NCBI GenBank assembly: GCA_947499955.1
Contig: CANMQI010000010.1
Span: 186,001-250,000 of the forward strand
Length of the DNA stretch: 64,000 nucleotides
Reading direction: 5' to 3'
Origin: an uncultured Granulosicoccus sp.
Lineage (GTDB): Bacteria; Pseudomonadota; Gammaproteobacteria; Granulosicoccales; Granulosicoccaceae
Numbering within the stretch: the stretch's first letter is position 1; each line of letters opens with the position of its first letter. A program made the position numbers and the translations under genes. This document shows, in pieces, positions 52,294-58,594 of the stretch. The notes under the pieces are model-generated. The model ran no database searches, was not told the DNA's origin, and was given only the letters and a program-made list of their open reading frames with translations.

Positions 52294-52316
52294 AAAAATG
52301 CCCTCAGATCGAGGGC
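52294..52316 (-). terminator. Intrinsic terminator, leftward
   Basis: Stem GCCCTC (52300-52305) with GAGGGC (52311-52316), loop AGATC, followed on the minus strand by ATTTTTG. Third copy of the same stem in this region; ends the 52345 gene transcript. Confidence 0.8.
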
Positions 52317-52344
52317 CGTTTGATGTTCTGTCTGGCTGTCAGGA

Positions 52345-52920
52345 TTATGCTCGTTCCCCAGTCAGGATGATTTGCAAATTGCTCTTGGCGATCTTCGTGC
52401 CTCGTCTACCGTACCAGCGTCGCAGCTTGTCGAAGTCTTCGTAGGTAGGGCAGGCGTCGTACCAACTCTGAGGCACCTCATCGTACTTGCGCCAGCCCGA
52501 GAGCATTTCGCAGCACTGGCGCCAAGTCGCTTCGATGTCGCGTTTTGAGGTGATGCAGCGAGAGCCGTTCTTTCTGATGCCGCTGTGCTTGTCCTGAAAG
52601 CAGAAGAACATGCAAGGGTAGTAGCGGATCGGTGAGCATCGACGCTGGACGTTGAAGCCGATGGTGATGCCGACGACTGCCGTGTGTCTGGCAGGTACGA
52701 ATCGCGGAGCCTTGAAGTTGTACTGCTGTGAGTGCCTCCTGATTCTGACTTGCGAGCGGGGCGGGAATTTCTTCGCGTAGTAGTCGTTCCACATTTCCGC
52801 CTCTTCCTTGTGATCCGCTGGGAACCACTTCTGTTTCTGTTTCCCGTTTTCTGTCCATGTGACTCGATAGCAGCGGTAGCCGTCTGATCGAGGCGGGTTG
52901 GTGTAGTCCTGCAGTGCCAT
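52345..52920 (-). CDS. Hypothetical basic protein, 191 aa
   Basis: N-terminus YRCYRVTWTENGKQKQKWF resembles the small three-strand DNA-binding fold seen in AP2-type and integrase arm-binding domains; a second copy-like segment is GIRKNGSRCITSKRDIEATW. Very basic overall. Possible DNA-binding protein; family uncertain. Follows the 52960 lipoprotein gene by 39 bp. Confidence 0.65.
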   Translation of the reverse strand: MALQDYTNPPRSDGYRCYRVTWTENGKQKQKWFPADHKEEAEMWNDYYAKKFPPRSQVRIRRHSQQYNFKAPRFVPARHTAVVGITIGFNVQRRCSPIRYYPCMFFCFQDKHSGIRKNGSRCITSKRDIEATWRQCCEMLSGWRKYDEVPQSWYDACPTYEDFDKLRRWYGRRGTKIAKSNLQIILTGERA

Positions 52921-52959
52921 AGTAAAACTCGATCCCTCTGGTTGGTAGTCGTTGGTTGG

Positions 52960-53475
52960 TTACTGCTCTTTTCTCAGTACGCCTTCAGCATCATCGACGC
53001 TCAGGGTGCCGTCGCCGTTGATCGTCATCGTCATGATGTTGACCGGAGTATCGCCAGCGATGGACATGCCTTCAGGAAGATAGACAGGCATTGCCCAACT
53101 GTCGACTGGATACACTGGCGCACTCCAGTAAGGCTCGTTGCCCAGGGTGTCGACCGCAGTGACGAAATCGCCGTGTGTGCCGACGTCAGAGCAGTTCTCG
53201 GAGTCGATGGTGTCAGTGGTCAGGTTGAATGCCAGATCGCAGCTCAGTGCCATCTGCGACGCTTCAGTGACGATTTCGAAGTCGACATCGAATACGCACT
53301 CGTCACGAGTGACAGTGCCCTTGTAGACGCCGATGAGGTCGGAGTAGTAGGGCAGGGGGCAAGAGCCATCGGACGTCGCAGCTCCGAAGTCCAGGGCGGG
53401 TTGATCAGTACCAGCTCCGCCGCCGCAAGCAGAGAGCGTGAGCGACAGAGCTGAGAGGGCGAGTAATTTGCGCAT
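52960..53475 (-). CDS. Lipoprotein, 171 aa
   Basis: ATG 53475 after AGAGGTAATCGC; signal and lipobox LSAC with the Cys followed by GGG (Gly at +2 suggests outer-membrane sorting). Mature part has several cysteines and acidic stretches. Surface or periplasmic role; exclusion, as with plasmid surface lipoproteins, is only a guess. Confidence 0.78.
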   Translation of the reverse strand: MRKLLALSALSLTLSACGGGAGTDQPALDFGAATSDGSCPLPYYSDLIGVYKGTVTRDECVFDVDFEIVTEASQMALSCDLAFNLTTDTIDSENCSDVGTHGDFVTAVDTLGNEPYWSAPVYPVDSWAMPVYLPEGMSIAGDTPVNIMTMTINGDGTLSVDDAEGVLRKEQ

Positions 53476-53486
53476 AGCGATTACCT

Positions 53487-53645
53487 CTACAGAACGATGT
53501 GGATGAAAATTGCCTTGGCGATCTCGAAGGCGAAGAGTGCGCCAGCGATTACGAAGAAGGCGAGAACAGTGCCCCATAAGTAGGCCCATGTAGCACCGAT
53601 GACAGCGCCGACTGTGAGTAATGGTTTGAAGAAATTCTCGAACAT
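53487..53645 (-). CDS. Small membrane protein, 52 aa
   Basis: ATG 53645 has CAGGAGACAATC upstream; longer readings overlap an upstream hairpin (GAGGGTT with AACCCTC). About two hydrophobic stretches (LLTVGAVIGATWAYL and VLAFFVIAGALFAF). Function unknown. Confidence 0.65.
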   Translation of the reverse strand: MFENFFKPLLTVGAVIGATWAYLWGTVLAFFVIAGALFAFEIAKAIFIHIVL

Positions 53646-53757
53646 GATTGTCTCCTGTGTTTTGAGGGTTTTGCCCATTCGCAACCCTCGGAACACTGGA
53701 GCAATCATATCTCGATTATTGGAAACCATTATTCGCATATGTTGCGCCGTTGTAGTG

Positions 53758-53808
53758 CTACGGAGCTGCTTTGGTGCTATCGAACTTGCTGCTGAAGTCT
53801 TGACTCAT
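53758..53808 (-). CDS. Possible 16-residue peptide (MSQDFSSKFDSTKAAP)
   Basis: ATG 53808 sits 8 nt after AAGGAGG in the standard leader, and a complete promoter (53840-53868) precedes it. The reading frame closes after 16 codons. Either a leader peptide or a remnant of a longer gene; both promoter and leader are intact. Confidence 0.45.
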   Translation of the reverse strand: MSQDFSSKFDSTKAAP

Positions 53809-53839
53809 GCAATGAGCCTCCTTGGTCGGTTCGGTAATA

Positions 53840-53868
53840 ATTATATACAAACTACGGTTAAAGTGCAA
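53840..53868 (-). promoter_or_regulatory. Promoter/leader cassette 14
   Basis: Minus-strand TTGCAC 53863-53868 and TATAAT 53840-53845, spacer 17 bp; leader ACCGACCAAGGAGG. Points at the 16-codon reading frame. Confidence 0.75.
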
Positions 53869-53897
53869 GCTATTTTTGCTCGCAATAACCCTCTTCG

Positions 53898-54134
53898 CTA
53901 TACGTGCCGAACATGGTCGCTGGTGGGGTGGTCCTTCAGGCAGTACATGCAATGAGGCAGTCCTGTCTCTGCTTCCTTCCTGAGCACCTGGGCAGTCGTC
54001 CGATACAGCTCTGCGTTTCTGCGCTTGGTCTCTGTCGAGCCGTAGGGCTGTCCGAGGTTGTCTTCGTGGTCAGCCATCGCGTCGAGATCGCTGGCGACTT
54101 TTTCCCAGTGTGCTGCTGCTTCCAGTTTTGTCAT
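53898..54134 (-). CDS. Small zinc-finger-like protein, 78 aa
   Basis: C-terminus CMYCLKDHPTSDH with C-x-x-C and two His could bind zinc. The first two thirds are helical. Standard leader ACCCAACCAAGGAGACC before ATG 54134, no promoter; co-transcribed with 54200-54430. Confidence 0.7.
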   Translation of the reverse strand: MTKLEAAAHWEKVASDLDAMADHEDNLGQPYGSTETKRRNAELYRTTAQVLRKEAETGLPHCMYCLKDHPTSDHVRHV

Positions 54135-54199
54135 GCTGGTCTCCTTGGTTGGGTTGGTGGTAGCCGTCCCTGGCTGTATTGATTACTCGTCCCTGTTGC

Positions 54200-54430
54200 T
54201 TATCTTGCGACCCTCTTTCTGACGATGTTCTGCCCGATTCGGTGGAGCATTGGGCCGTTGATGTCGGCCAGCTCCTCTTCGGTCAGGCAGTTCTCGCAGA
54301 TGCCGGAATATCGCTCGAAGTCTTCAGCAGTGGAGTAGATCGGGCGGCTCAGTGTCGTGATCGTCTTGCCGCATCCTCGTTTGCAAGACATGGTGACAAG
54401 TTGAGGTCGTCTGCTTGTTCGTCGTTTCAT
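54200..54430 (-). CDS. Small zinc-ribbon protein, 76 aa
   Basis: ATG 54430 follows CCAACCAAGGAGCAAATC; a longer in-frame reading overlaps the leader hairpin and is rejected. Cysteines in SCKRGCG and CENC suit a zinc ribbon. Basic ends. Function unknown. Confidence 0.7.
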   Translation of the reverse strand: MKRRTSRRPQLVTMSCKRGCGKTITTLSRPIYSTAEDFERYSGICENCLTEEELADINGPMLHRIGQNIVRKRVAR

Positions 54431-54454
54431 GATTTGCTCCTTGGTTGGGATTTC

Positions 54455-54509
54455 GATGAGACTCTTCACTCATCAGTAGTAATTATATACATACAACTAT
54501 AAAAGTCAA
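54455..54509 (-). promoter_or_regulatory. Promoter/leader cassette 15
   Basis: Minus-strand TTGACT 54504-54509 and TATAAT 54482-54487, spacer 16 bp. Leader hairpin GATGAG 54455-54460 with CTCATC 54469-54474. Confidence 0.8.
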
Positions 54510-54527
54510 GGGTCTCGGCTCAATTTT

Positions 54528-54686
54528 TCAGCCTGTTTCCTCTGGTTTGTGTTGAATGTCGTCCGGCTCCGAGTGAGGGCCAGGGCAGGGGCATTCTGCG
54601 TAGTGCTCAAGGCACCGTGGGCAGATAGGTTCTTCGCAGAGTTCGCAAGGAAAGCAGTCGGATGCGTAGACTATCGAGTCGCTCAT
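54528..54686 (-). CDS. Cysteine-rich mini-protein, 52 aa
   Basis: ATG 54686 to TGA 54528. Seven cysteines and several histidines in CFPCELCEEPICPRC and HYAECPCPGPH, which I recall from small phage proteins, probably zinc-binding. No clear ribosome-binding site; a hairpin (54696-54702 with 54710-54716) lies just upstream, between this gene and 54738-54974. Confidence 0.65.
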   Translation of the reverse strand: MSDSIVYASDCFPCELCEEPICPRCLEHYAECPCPGPHSEPDDIQHKPEETG

Positions 54687-54737
54687 TGGCAAACAGGCGG
54701 CAGTGTAGTTGCCGCCCGTTATACCGCTCGGTGTGAT

Positions 54738-54974
54738 TTAGTCAGCCGTCTCTCTTGTCAGCTCTCGCTTCACGTTATTGATTGCCGCGTTTCTGTCTCT
54801 GTTGGACATCTGAAACAAACAATCGAAGTCTTCAAAAACCGACGCCATCAAAAGCAGCTGCGTTCTGCTCGGCTTCCCATACCCGCACTGCCAAGCTGCT
54901 TCGACCACGGCTTCATGCTGGTGGTTGATGATTGATGCGTCGTCGGCTATCGGTATTCGTATGCGCTCAGTCAC
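54738..54974 (-). CDS. Hypothetical protein, 78 aa
   Basis: GTG at 54974 overlaps the previous stop (GTGA), so translation is coupled. Helical protein with a central AAWQCGYGKPSRTQLLLMASVFEDFDCLF stretch. Function unknown. Confidence 0.68.
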   Translation of the reverse strand: MTERIRIPIADDASIINHQHEAVVEAAWQCGYGKPSRTQLLLMASVFEDFDCLFQMSNRDRNAAINNVKRELTRETAD

Positions 54975-55204
54975 GCCGCCACTTCCTCTTCGATCAGCTC
55001 GACGCAGCACTGACGAACTGTCCAGGGCATTGATGTTCTGCCCACGAATCCGATTTCGAGATAGCCTTCATCGAGCAGACTTCGAATGGTGTACTCGCTA
55101 CCTGGGATGATGTGAGCGCCGCTGTAGAATTCGCGCTCGCTGACGCCTTCTGGTGGGGGCAGGATTCTGACCTTCTTACCCGCTCTGATCATCACTGGCT
55201 CCAT
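54971..55204 (-). CDS. Hypothetical protein, 77 aa
   Basis: Beta-rich, glycine and proline containing (KVRILPPPEGVSE), ending in an acidic EEEVAA. Start at ATG 55204 overlaps the previous gene by 28 bp; ATG 55192 is an alternative. Function unknown. Confidence 0.65.
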   Translation of the reverse strand: MEPVMIRAGKKVRILPPPEGVSEREFYSGAHIIPGSEYTIRSLLDEGYLEIGFVGRTSMPWTVRQCCVELIEEEVAA

Positions 55205-55667
55205 GCAAAAACTTGTCGAGAATGTCGGCTTTTATCTTCGCATCCCATTGCACATCAGCAGACAGCGATCCATTGCCATCTAGGCTTCGCATGAATGACA
55301 GAACTTGCAAAAGCTCTGCTCGTTTCTCGCGCTCTTCTGTCAGCTCGTTCTCCAGTCGGATGATACGGGCTCTGTATCCGTCTCTGAGGTAGGTCAGTCG
55401 GTCCTCTGGCTTTACTGCTGGCAAGTTGTTGTATCCACACGTACAACAGTCAGGGTAGGGTTTCTGATTGCCGCAAGCTGCGCAGGTGTCGTCGTCCTGC
55501 TCTGCTGGCTGCTCGTTGATGTTGCCAGCTTCCTGATCCAGCTCCGAGATCGCGCTTGCGAGCGCTCTGGTGTCGAAGTAGTCGCCGAGTCCCTTGGTCT
55601 TCATCAGGGCGAGCGCGTTGGTTGCGAGTAGCTGCAGCTCTTCGTATTGTTCGAGTCGCTTGTTCAT
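55176..55667 (-). CDS. Coiled-coil and zinc-motif protein, 163 aa
   Basis: Cysteines in CAACGNQKPYPDCCTCG suggest a small zinc-binding knot in the middle; the part from about 92 to 130 is a coiled coil (IIRLENELTEEREKRAELLQVL). No family recognised. ATG 55667 overlaps the previous gene. Confidence 0.72.
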   Translation of the reverse strand: MNKRLEQYEELQLLATNALALMKTKGLGDYFDTRALASAISELDQEAGNINEQPAEQDDDTCAACGNQKPYPDCCTCGYNNLPAVKPEDRLTYLRDGYRARIIRLENELTEEREKRAELLQVLSFMRSLDGNGSLSADVQWDAKIKADILDKFLHGASDDQSG

Positions 55668-56020
55668 GCCGCAACTCCTTCGCCGTAGCCCAGGAATCGG
55701 GGAGTGAATCGACAGATCGGCATCTTGACGAATCCGTTTCGAACCTCTCGGCCCGTCGTCTCGATGACACCATCGCCGACCAGTTCTTCGAGGATGCCTT
55801 CGTTTGTACCGTAGTTCCTGAAAACGAATTCGCCGCTTCTCAACTGAACGTCTGGCAGATTCGCTGACAGTGTGCAGATATGCTCGCCGGAGTCGCTCAT
55901 CAGGATCACGGCTGCGTTGCTGTCTACCGCATATCGGGTGACAACGATGTTCGGCATACCCTTGTAGTGCTTGCCGCTGATTGCGACTGGAATTGGTCGT
56001 GCTGGAAACTGGAAGCTCAT
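55664..56020 (-). CDS. Hypothetical protein, 118 aa
   Basis: ATG 56020 after ACGGAGATTC. Beta-rich, no motif recognised. First gene of the four-gene chain running to 54738, driven by the promoter at 56159-56187. Confidence 0.7.
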   Translation of the reverse strand: MSFQFPARPIPVAISGKHYKGMPNIVVTRYAVDSNAAVILMSDSGEHICTLSANLPDVQLRSGEFVFRNYGTNEGILEELVGDGVIETTGREVRNGFVKMPICRFTPRFLGYGEGVAA

Positions 56021-56123
56021 TGATTGAATCTCCGTAATTGGTCCTTGGTTGGGATTTGCTGTGCGCTTTTTCTGCGCGTACTGATCACTGCTTACCTCTT
56101 GTCGACACCTGTTGAATGAAGTC

Positions 56124-56187
56124 AGAACAGCTTCGCGGCGTTCTTCGTTCTTTTAGTAATTATATACAAACTAAATTGGTTGATCAA
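56124..56187 (-). promoter_or_regulatory. Promoter/leader cassette 16
   Basis: Minus-strand TTGATC 56182-56187 and TATAAT 56159-56164, spacer 17 bp. Longer leader (about 130 nt, 56021-56152), with a small hairpin AGAAC 56124-56128 with GTTCT 56140-56144. Nothing else coding in 56021-56205. Confidence 0.75.
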
Positions 56188-56205
56188 GTAGTTCGATGGG
56201 AATTT

Positions 56206-56430
56206 TTACTTTTTTCCTTCGTTCGCCATGATGCGCTTGAAGGTCCGATTCGCTGCTTCGAGAATGAAGTCGTTTCGGGATTTTCTGAATTCTGGTTCCT
56301 TGTCCTCGTTGTACAGCGCAGTCGCCTCTGCCCACATTTCCTTGTCGGCGCTGCTGAGTCGGATCAGCAGTTGCGCGTCTCGATCAACTGCGTCTTTCCG
56401 TGCGTTCTTGTTACCTGATGGTGCGGCCAT
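56206..56430 (-). CDS. Hypothetical protein, 74 aa
   Basis: ATG 56430 after GGAGACAAC; an earlier in-frame start lies in the promoter leader. RLSSADKEMWAEATALYNED and FRKSRNDFILEAANRTFKR suggest a small helical DNA-binding protein, possibly ribbon-helix-helix or antitoxin-like, but no partner toxin is adjacent. Uncertain. Confidence 0.68.
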   Translation of the reverse strand: MAAPSGNKNARKDAVDRDAQLLIRLSSADKEMWAEATALYNEDKEPEFRKSRNDFILEAANRTFKRIMANEGKK

Positions 56431-56458
56431 TGTTGTCTCCGTTGTTGATGTATGGAAC

Positions 56459-56497
56459 GGAGCGCCCCAGATCGAAGCGCTCCAAATAATAATTATA
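56459..56497 (-). promoter_or_regulatory. Promoter/leader cassette 17 with 7-bp hairpin
   Basis: Minus-strand TATAAT 56492-56497 in the GTTTGTG context; the -35 at 17 bp (CCTAAT) is poor. Leader stem GGAGCGC 56459-56465 with GCGCTCC 56477-56483, a GC-rich version of the shared hairpin. Confidence 0.65.
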
Positions 56498-56526
56498 CAC
56501 AAACAATGGGTACGATTAGGATTCTG

Positions 56527-56733
56527 TCAACCTGTTCGTCGCTCCCATGTCTGCTTCGCGATGTCGTAGACCTCTGAGAGCGAGCAAGTGTCGACGGTTC
56601 GGGCTGCTGTGCTCCTGTCTCGATTGGTCGCGAACTCTCCCAGAGCTTCCAGGGTGGCGAGATTGTCTCGACGTGTAGGCAGGCTATGAGGACGTCGGAA
56701 GTCGTTGCGGACTTTGCGGTATGTTCTGCTCAT
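56527..56733 (-). CDS. Hypothetical basic protein, 68 aa
   Basis: ATG 56733 after CTAGGAGACCACC. Arginine-rich throughout (SRTYRKVRNDFRRPH). Possibly nucleic-acid binding. Follows the RadC-like gene by 9 bp, hence co-transcribed. Confidence 0.68.
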   Translation of the reverse strand: MSRTYRKVRNDFRRPHSLPTRRDNLATLEALGEFATNRDRSTAARTVDTCSLSEVYDIAKQTWERRTG

Positions 56734-56742
56734 GGTGGTCTC

Positions 56743-57222
56743 CTAGATTTCGCCGTGTTCAGCCATTGAGTAGCTTTCGTTCGAGTTGTCGCCAATGATT
56801 ACGTGGTCAAGGACTCTGACTTCGACCAGCTTCAGAGCATCCACAAGCCTCTCGGTGATGGCTAAGTCGGCTGATGATGGAACTGCCTCGCCCGAAGGAT
56901 GGTTGTGCCCGAAAATCACGGCGTCAGCGTTGAGCTTCAGCGCCTCCTTGACGACCTCTCGGGGATAGACCGCCGAAGTTCCGGTAGTACCTCGGAACAT
57001 CGTTTGAGCCTCGATCAAGTTGTGGCGTCGATCCAGGAAAAGCACTGTGAAGCGCTCTGCGCCGTCGTATTCCTTGGCTGCGCGAACCTTCAGGTAGCGT
57101 GCGACAGCTGCAGGACTGGTGAACTTGTCCTTACGGACGTTGTAGGCAGCTCGGCGTTCCAGAATGGCTTCAGCTCGTTCGAGAACTTCGTTTTCTGGGA
57201 AACTGGTAATTGACATGCTCAT
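56743..57222 (-). CDS. RadC/JAB-domain protein, 159 aa
   Basis: The JAB metal motif HNHPSG at 106-111 with Asp119 further on (H106, H108, D119), and the flanking FRGTTGTSAVYPREVVKEAL and LDHVIIG blocks, match the RadC C-terminal domain. It lacks the N-terminal helix-hairpin-helix part of full RadC. Such stand-alone forms occur on plasmids, phages and genomic islands, role unclear. ATG 57222 has AAGGAGAAAAGC. Confidence 0.88.
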   Translation of the reverse strand: MSMSITSFPENEVLERAEAILERRAAYNVRKDKFTSPAAVARYLKVRAAKEYDGAERFTVLFLDRRHNLIEAQTMFRGTTGTSAVYPREVVKEALKLNADAVIFGHNHPSGEAVPSSADLAITERLVDALKLVEVRVLDHVIIGDNSNESYSMAEHGEI

Positions 57223-57243
57223 GCTTTTCTCCTTGGTTGGGAT

Positions 57244-57302
57244 ATGAATGAGTCGCTTCATTCATTGGTTATAATTATATACATACTAAAAGCACTTGTC
57301 TA
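57244..57302 (-). promoter_or_regulatory. Promoter/leader cassette 18 with 8-bp hairpin
   Basis: Minus-strand TAGACA 57297-57302 and TATAAT 57274-57279, spacer 17 bp. Perfect leader stem ATGAATGA 57244-57251 with TCATTCAT 57258-57265. Confidence 0.8.
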
Positions 57303-57321
57303 GGGGAAATATCTACTTTTT

Positions 57322-57332
57322 TTGGTTGCCAA
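57322..57332. promoter_or_regulatory. Operator-like palindrome TTGGTTGCCAA
   Basis: TTGG-N3-CCAA at 57322-57332, same spacer TTG as the copy at 62860. Lies between the divergent RadC-type promoter and the gene at 57377. The additional CCAA 11 bp away found at the other operators is absent here. Confidence 0.5.
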
Positions 57333-57376
57333 AACACGCTTCCTCAGTCCCTTTCATCGCTGGTAAACTCCCGCCC

Positions 57377-57682
57377 ATGAAAAGAAAACTTCCAAAGCGC
57401 TCCATGATGGTCCCCGACTTGGAGGAAGCCGCTGAAAACGGGGAAATCGAAAGCATCGAGACCGTGGAGACTGCCGAAGGTCACAAGGTTCTCGTCAATC
57501 TGAAAGCCAGACCTGCTGAGCAGCGATACCTGACAGTGCGCAGAGAGCCTGACAAGCCGAGGAACTTCGTTGACGTCTCTAGGCTGTTCAAAATGCTGCG
57601 AAAAATCTTCCCGAAAGGCGAAATCATATCGACGTGTGAAGAGCCTTTTGACCCTGCCACGAGTAATCGAAGGAAGAAATGA
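57377..57682 (+). CDS. Small basic protein upstream of the T4SS, 101 aa
   Basis: ATG 57377; the first part (MKRKLPKRSMMVPDLEEAAENGE) is basic then acidic, and the C-terminus ends NRRKK. It lies downstream of an operator copy and next to the iteron array, so it may be a regulator or replication/partition accessory. I do not recognise it. Confidence 0.65.
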   Translation: MKRKLPKRSMMVPDLEEAAENGEIESIETVETAEGHKVLVNLKARPAEQRYLTVRREPDKPRNFVDVSRLFKMLRKIFPKGEIISTCEEPFDPATSNRRKK

Positions 57683-57687
57683 GGCCG

Positions 57688-57703
57688 ATTTGCGTCAGCA
57701 AAT
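57688..57703. repeat. Short inverted repeat ATTTGC/GCAAAT
   Basis: Perfect 6-bp arms 57688-57693 and 57698-57703 around GTCA, just after the gene at 57377-57682. Could be a weak terminator or a binding site; no U-run. Confidence 0.35.
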
Positions 57704-57722
57704 TGGACACAAATATATATCT

Positions 57723-57749
57723 TCTAATCTAATCTAGTCTTATCTAGTC
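57723..57749. repeat. Short AT-rich direct repeats
   Basis: CTAAT occurs twice in a row, then the octamer ATCTAGTC occurs at 57732-57739 and 57742-57749, 10 bp apart (one helical turn). It precedes the iteron array and may be a protein-binding or melting element. Confidence 0.45.
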
Positions 57750-57765
57750 GAGGATTTACGACAAC

Positions 57766-57849
57766 TTCCGAAGCAACTTCGGAGATTTCCGAAGACAATT
57801 CGTATTTCTCCGAAACCAATTCGGAGATTTCCGAAGGATTTCGTAGCGT
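57766..57849. repeat. Four 21-bp iteron-like repeats
   Basis: Units start at 57766, 57787, 57808 and 57829, exactly 21 bp apart. Each begins (T/C)TCCGAA and most continue to a TTCGGAGAT half, so neighbouring units form the palindrome TTCGGAGATTTCCGAAG at 57778-57794 and again at 57820-57836. Such 21-bp phased arrays are typical of iteron plasmid origins and of cooperative repressor arrays. No initiator gene lies in this window. Confidence 0.75.
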
Positions 57850-57879
57850 TATGGATTTCGAAGTAACGTAAAACGGGAA

Positions 57880-57918
57880 CCAAAATAGTAAAAATTGGAA
57901 ACCAACTTGGTGTATGAT
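57880..57918 (+). promoter_or_regulatory. virB operon promoter region and operator
   Basis: Operator CCAA (57880-57883), N11, TTGG-N3-CCAA (57895-57905), then a further palindrome ACCAACTTGGT (57901-57911). The best -10 is TATGAT at 57913-57918; no good -35 is visible, so an activator or loose promoter is possible. The N11 is AT-rich. Confidence 0.55.
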
Positions 57919-57976
57919 CGTCACAGACATGCCGCGCATGGCTGTCTGCGTCTATTAACCAATCGGGAGGTTTCCT

Positions 57977-58270
57977 ATGAAAATCAAACTGCGAAACAAG
58001 CTCTTGGCTCTGGTCGGGCTGTACACGTTCGCCACGTTGGCGCTCGCTCAGGAAGGAGGCGGTCTTGATGAGTTCGTCCAGCTGGGCGAGGGCGTCGAAG
58101 CTACGTTCGATCAAACCAAGCTGTCAATCTGGCTTGTTGCTGCAGGCATCACTGCCGTCCTCGTCATTCTCCGCTTCTTGCCTATCGGTGCTGCGCTCGG
58201 CGTCCTGATCGTCGGCGGTTGGCTGCTCGGTCATGTTGATGACTTTGGCGGCTGGCTGGGGATCGCTTGA
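57977..58270 (+). CDS. virB2: VirB2-type pilin subunit, 97 aa
   Basis: Signal peptide ending ALA at residue 24, then an acidic stretch and two hydrophobic segments (about 50-70 and 71-90), the standard layout of VirB2/TrbC pilins. It is the main subunit of the conjugative pilus. GGGAGG precedes ATG 57977 by 6 nt. Stop overlaps the virB3 TTG. Confidence 0.88.
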   Translation: MKIKLRNKLLALVGLYTFATLALAQEGGGLDEFVQLGEGVEATFDQTKLSIWLVAAGITAVLVILRFLPIGAALGVLIVGGWLLGHVDDFGGWLGIA

Positions 58271-58593
58271 GCCAGCATAGCGTCGAGCTGCAGGACGACT
58301 TCGCCGATCCTGTCAACAAGGGCGTTACTCGTCCAGCGATGTACAAGGGGGTGCCTTTACTCCCCTTGTACGTTTCGTTAGTCGGTACAGGGTTCTGCGC
58401 AATGGCAAGCGACAGCACCGCAGTGTGGTTCCTGATTATCCCTGTCTACCTGCTCATGCGGCAAGTCACTGCGAAAGACCCGCAGCGCTGGCGATTGATC
58501 GAGCGATGGCTGTATTTCTTCGCTCGTCGGCTCACATGGCGACCACCATTCATTCGAGCACGAATCTACTCACCCGTAAAGCATAGGAGGTGA
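58267..58593 (+). CDS. virB3: VirB3, T4SS inner-membrane component, 108 aa
   Basis: VirB3 pattern: polar start, PAMYKGVPLLPLYVSL, two membrane segments (about 30-65), QVTAKDPQRWRLIERWLYF end. TTG start at 58267 overlaps virB2. Helps pilus assembly with VirB4. Confidence 0.9.
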   Translation: MSQHSVELQDDFADPVNKGVTRPAMYKGVPLLPLYVSLVGTGFCAMASDSTAVWFLIIPVYLLMRQVTAKDPQRWRLIERWLYFFARRLTWRPPFIRARIYSPVKHRR

Positions 58594-58594
58594 C

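Noticed and set aside
53719..53729. Near match TTGGAAACCAT to the conjugation operator
   Set aside because: The second half-site is imperfect (CCAT) and no CCAA lies 11 bp away, so it was not counted as an operator.
56525..56530. TTGACA as the -35 of cassette 17
   Set aside because: It is 27 bp from the -10 box, too far for a sigma70 promoter; the real -35 is probably the poor match at 17 bp.
57766..57849. CRISPR array
   Set aside because: Repeats are only 21 bp, directly adjacent without spacers, and no cas genes are nearby.
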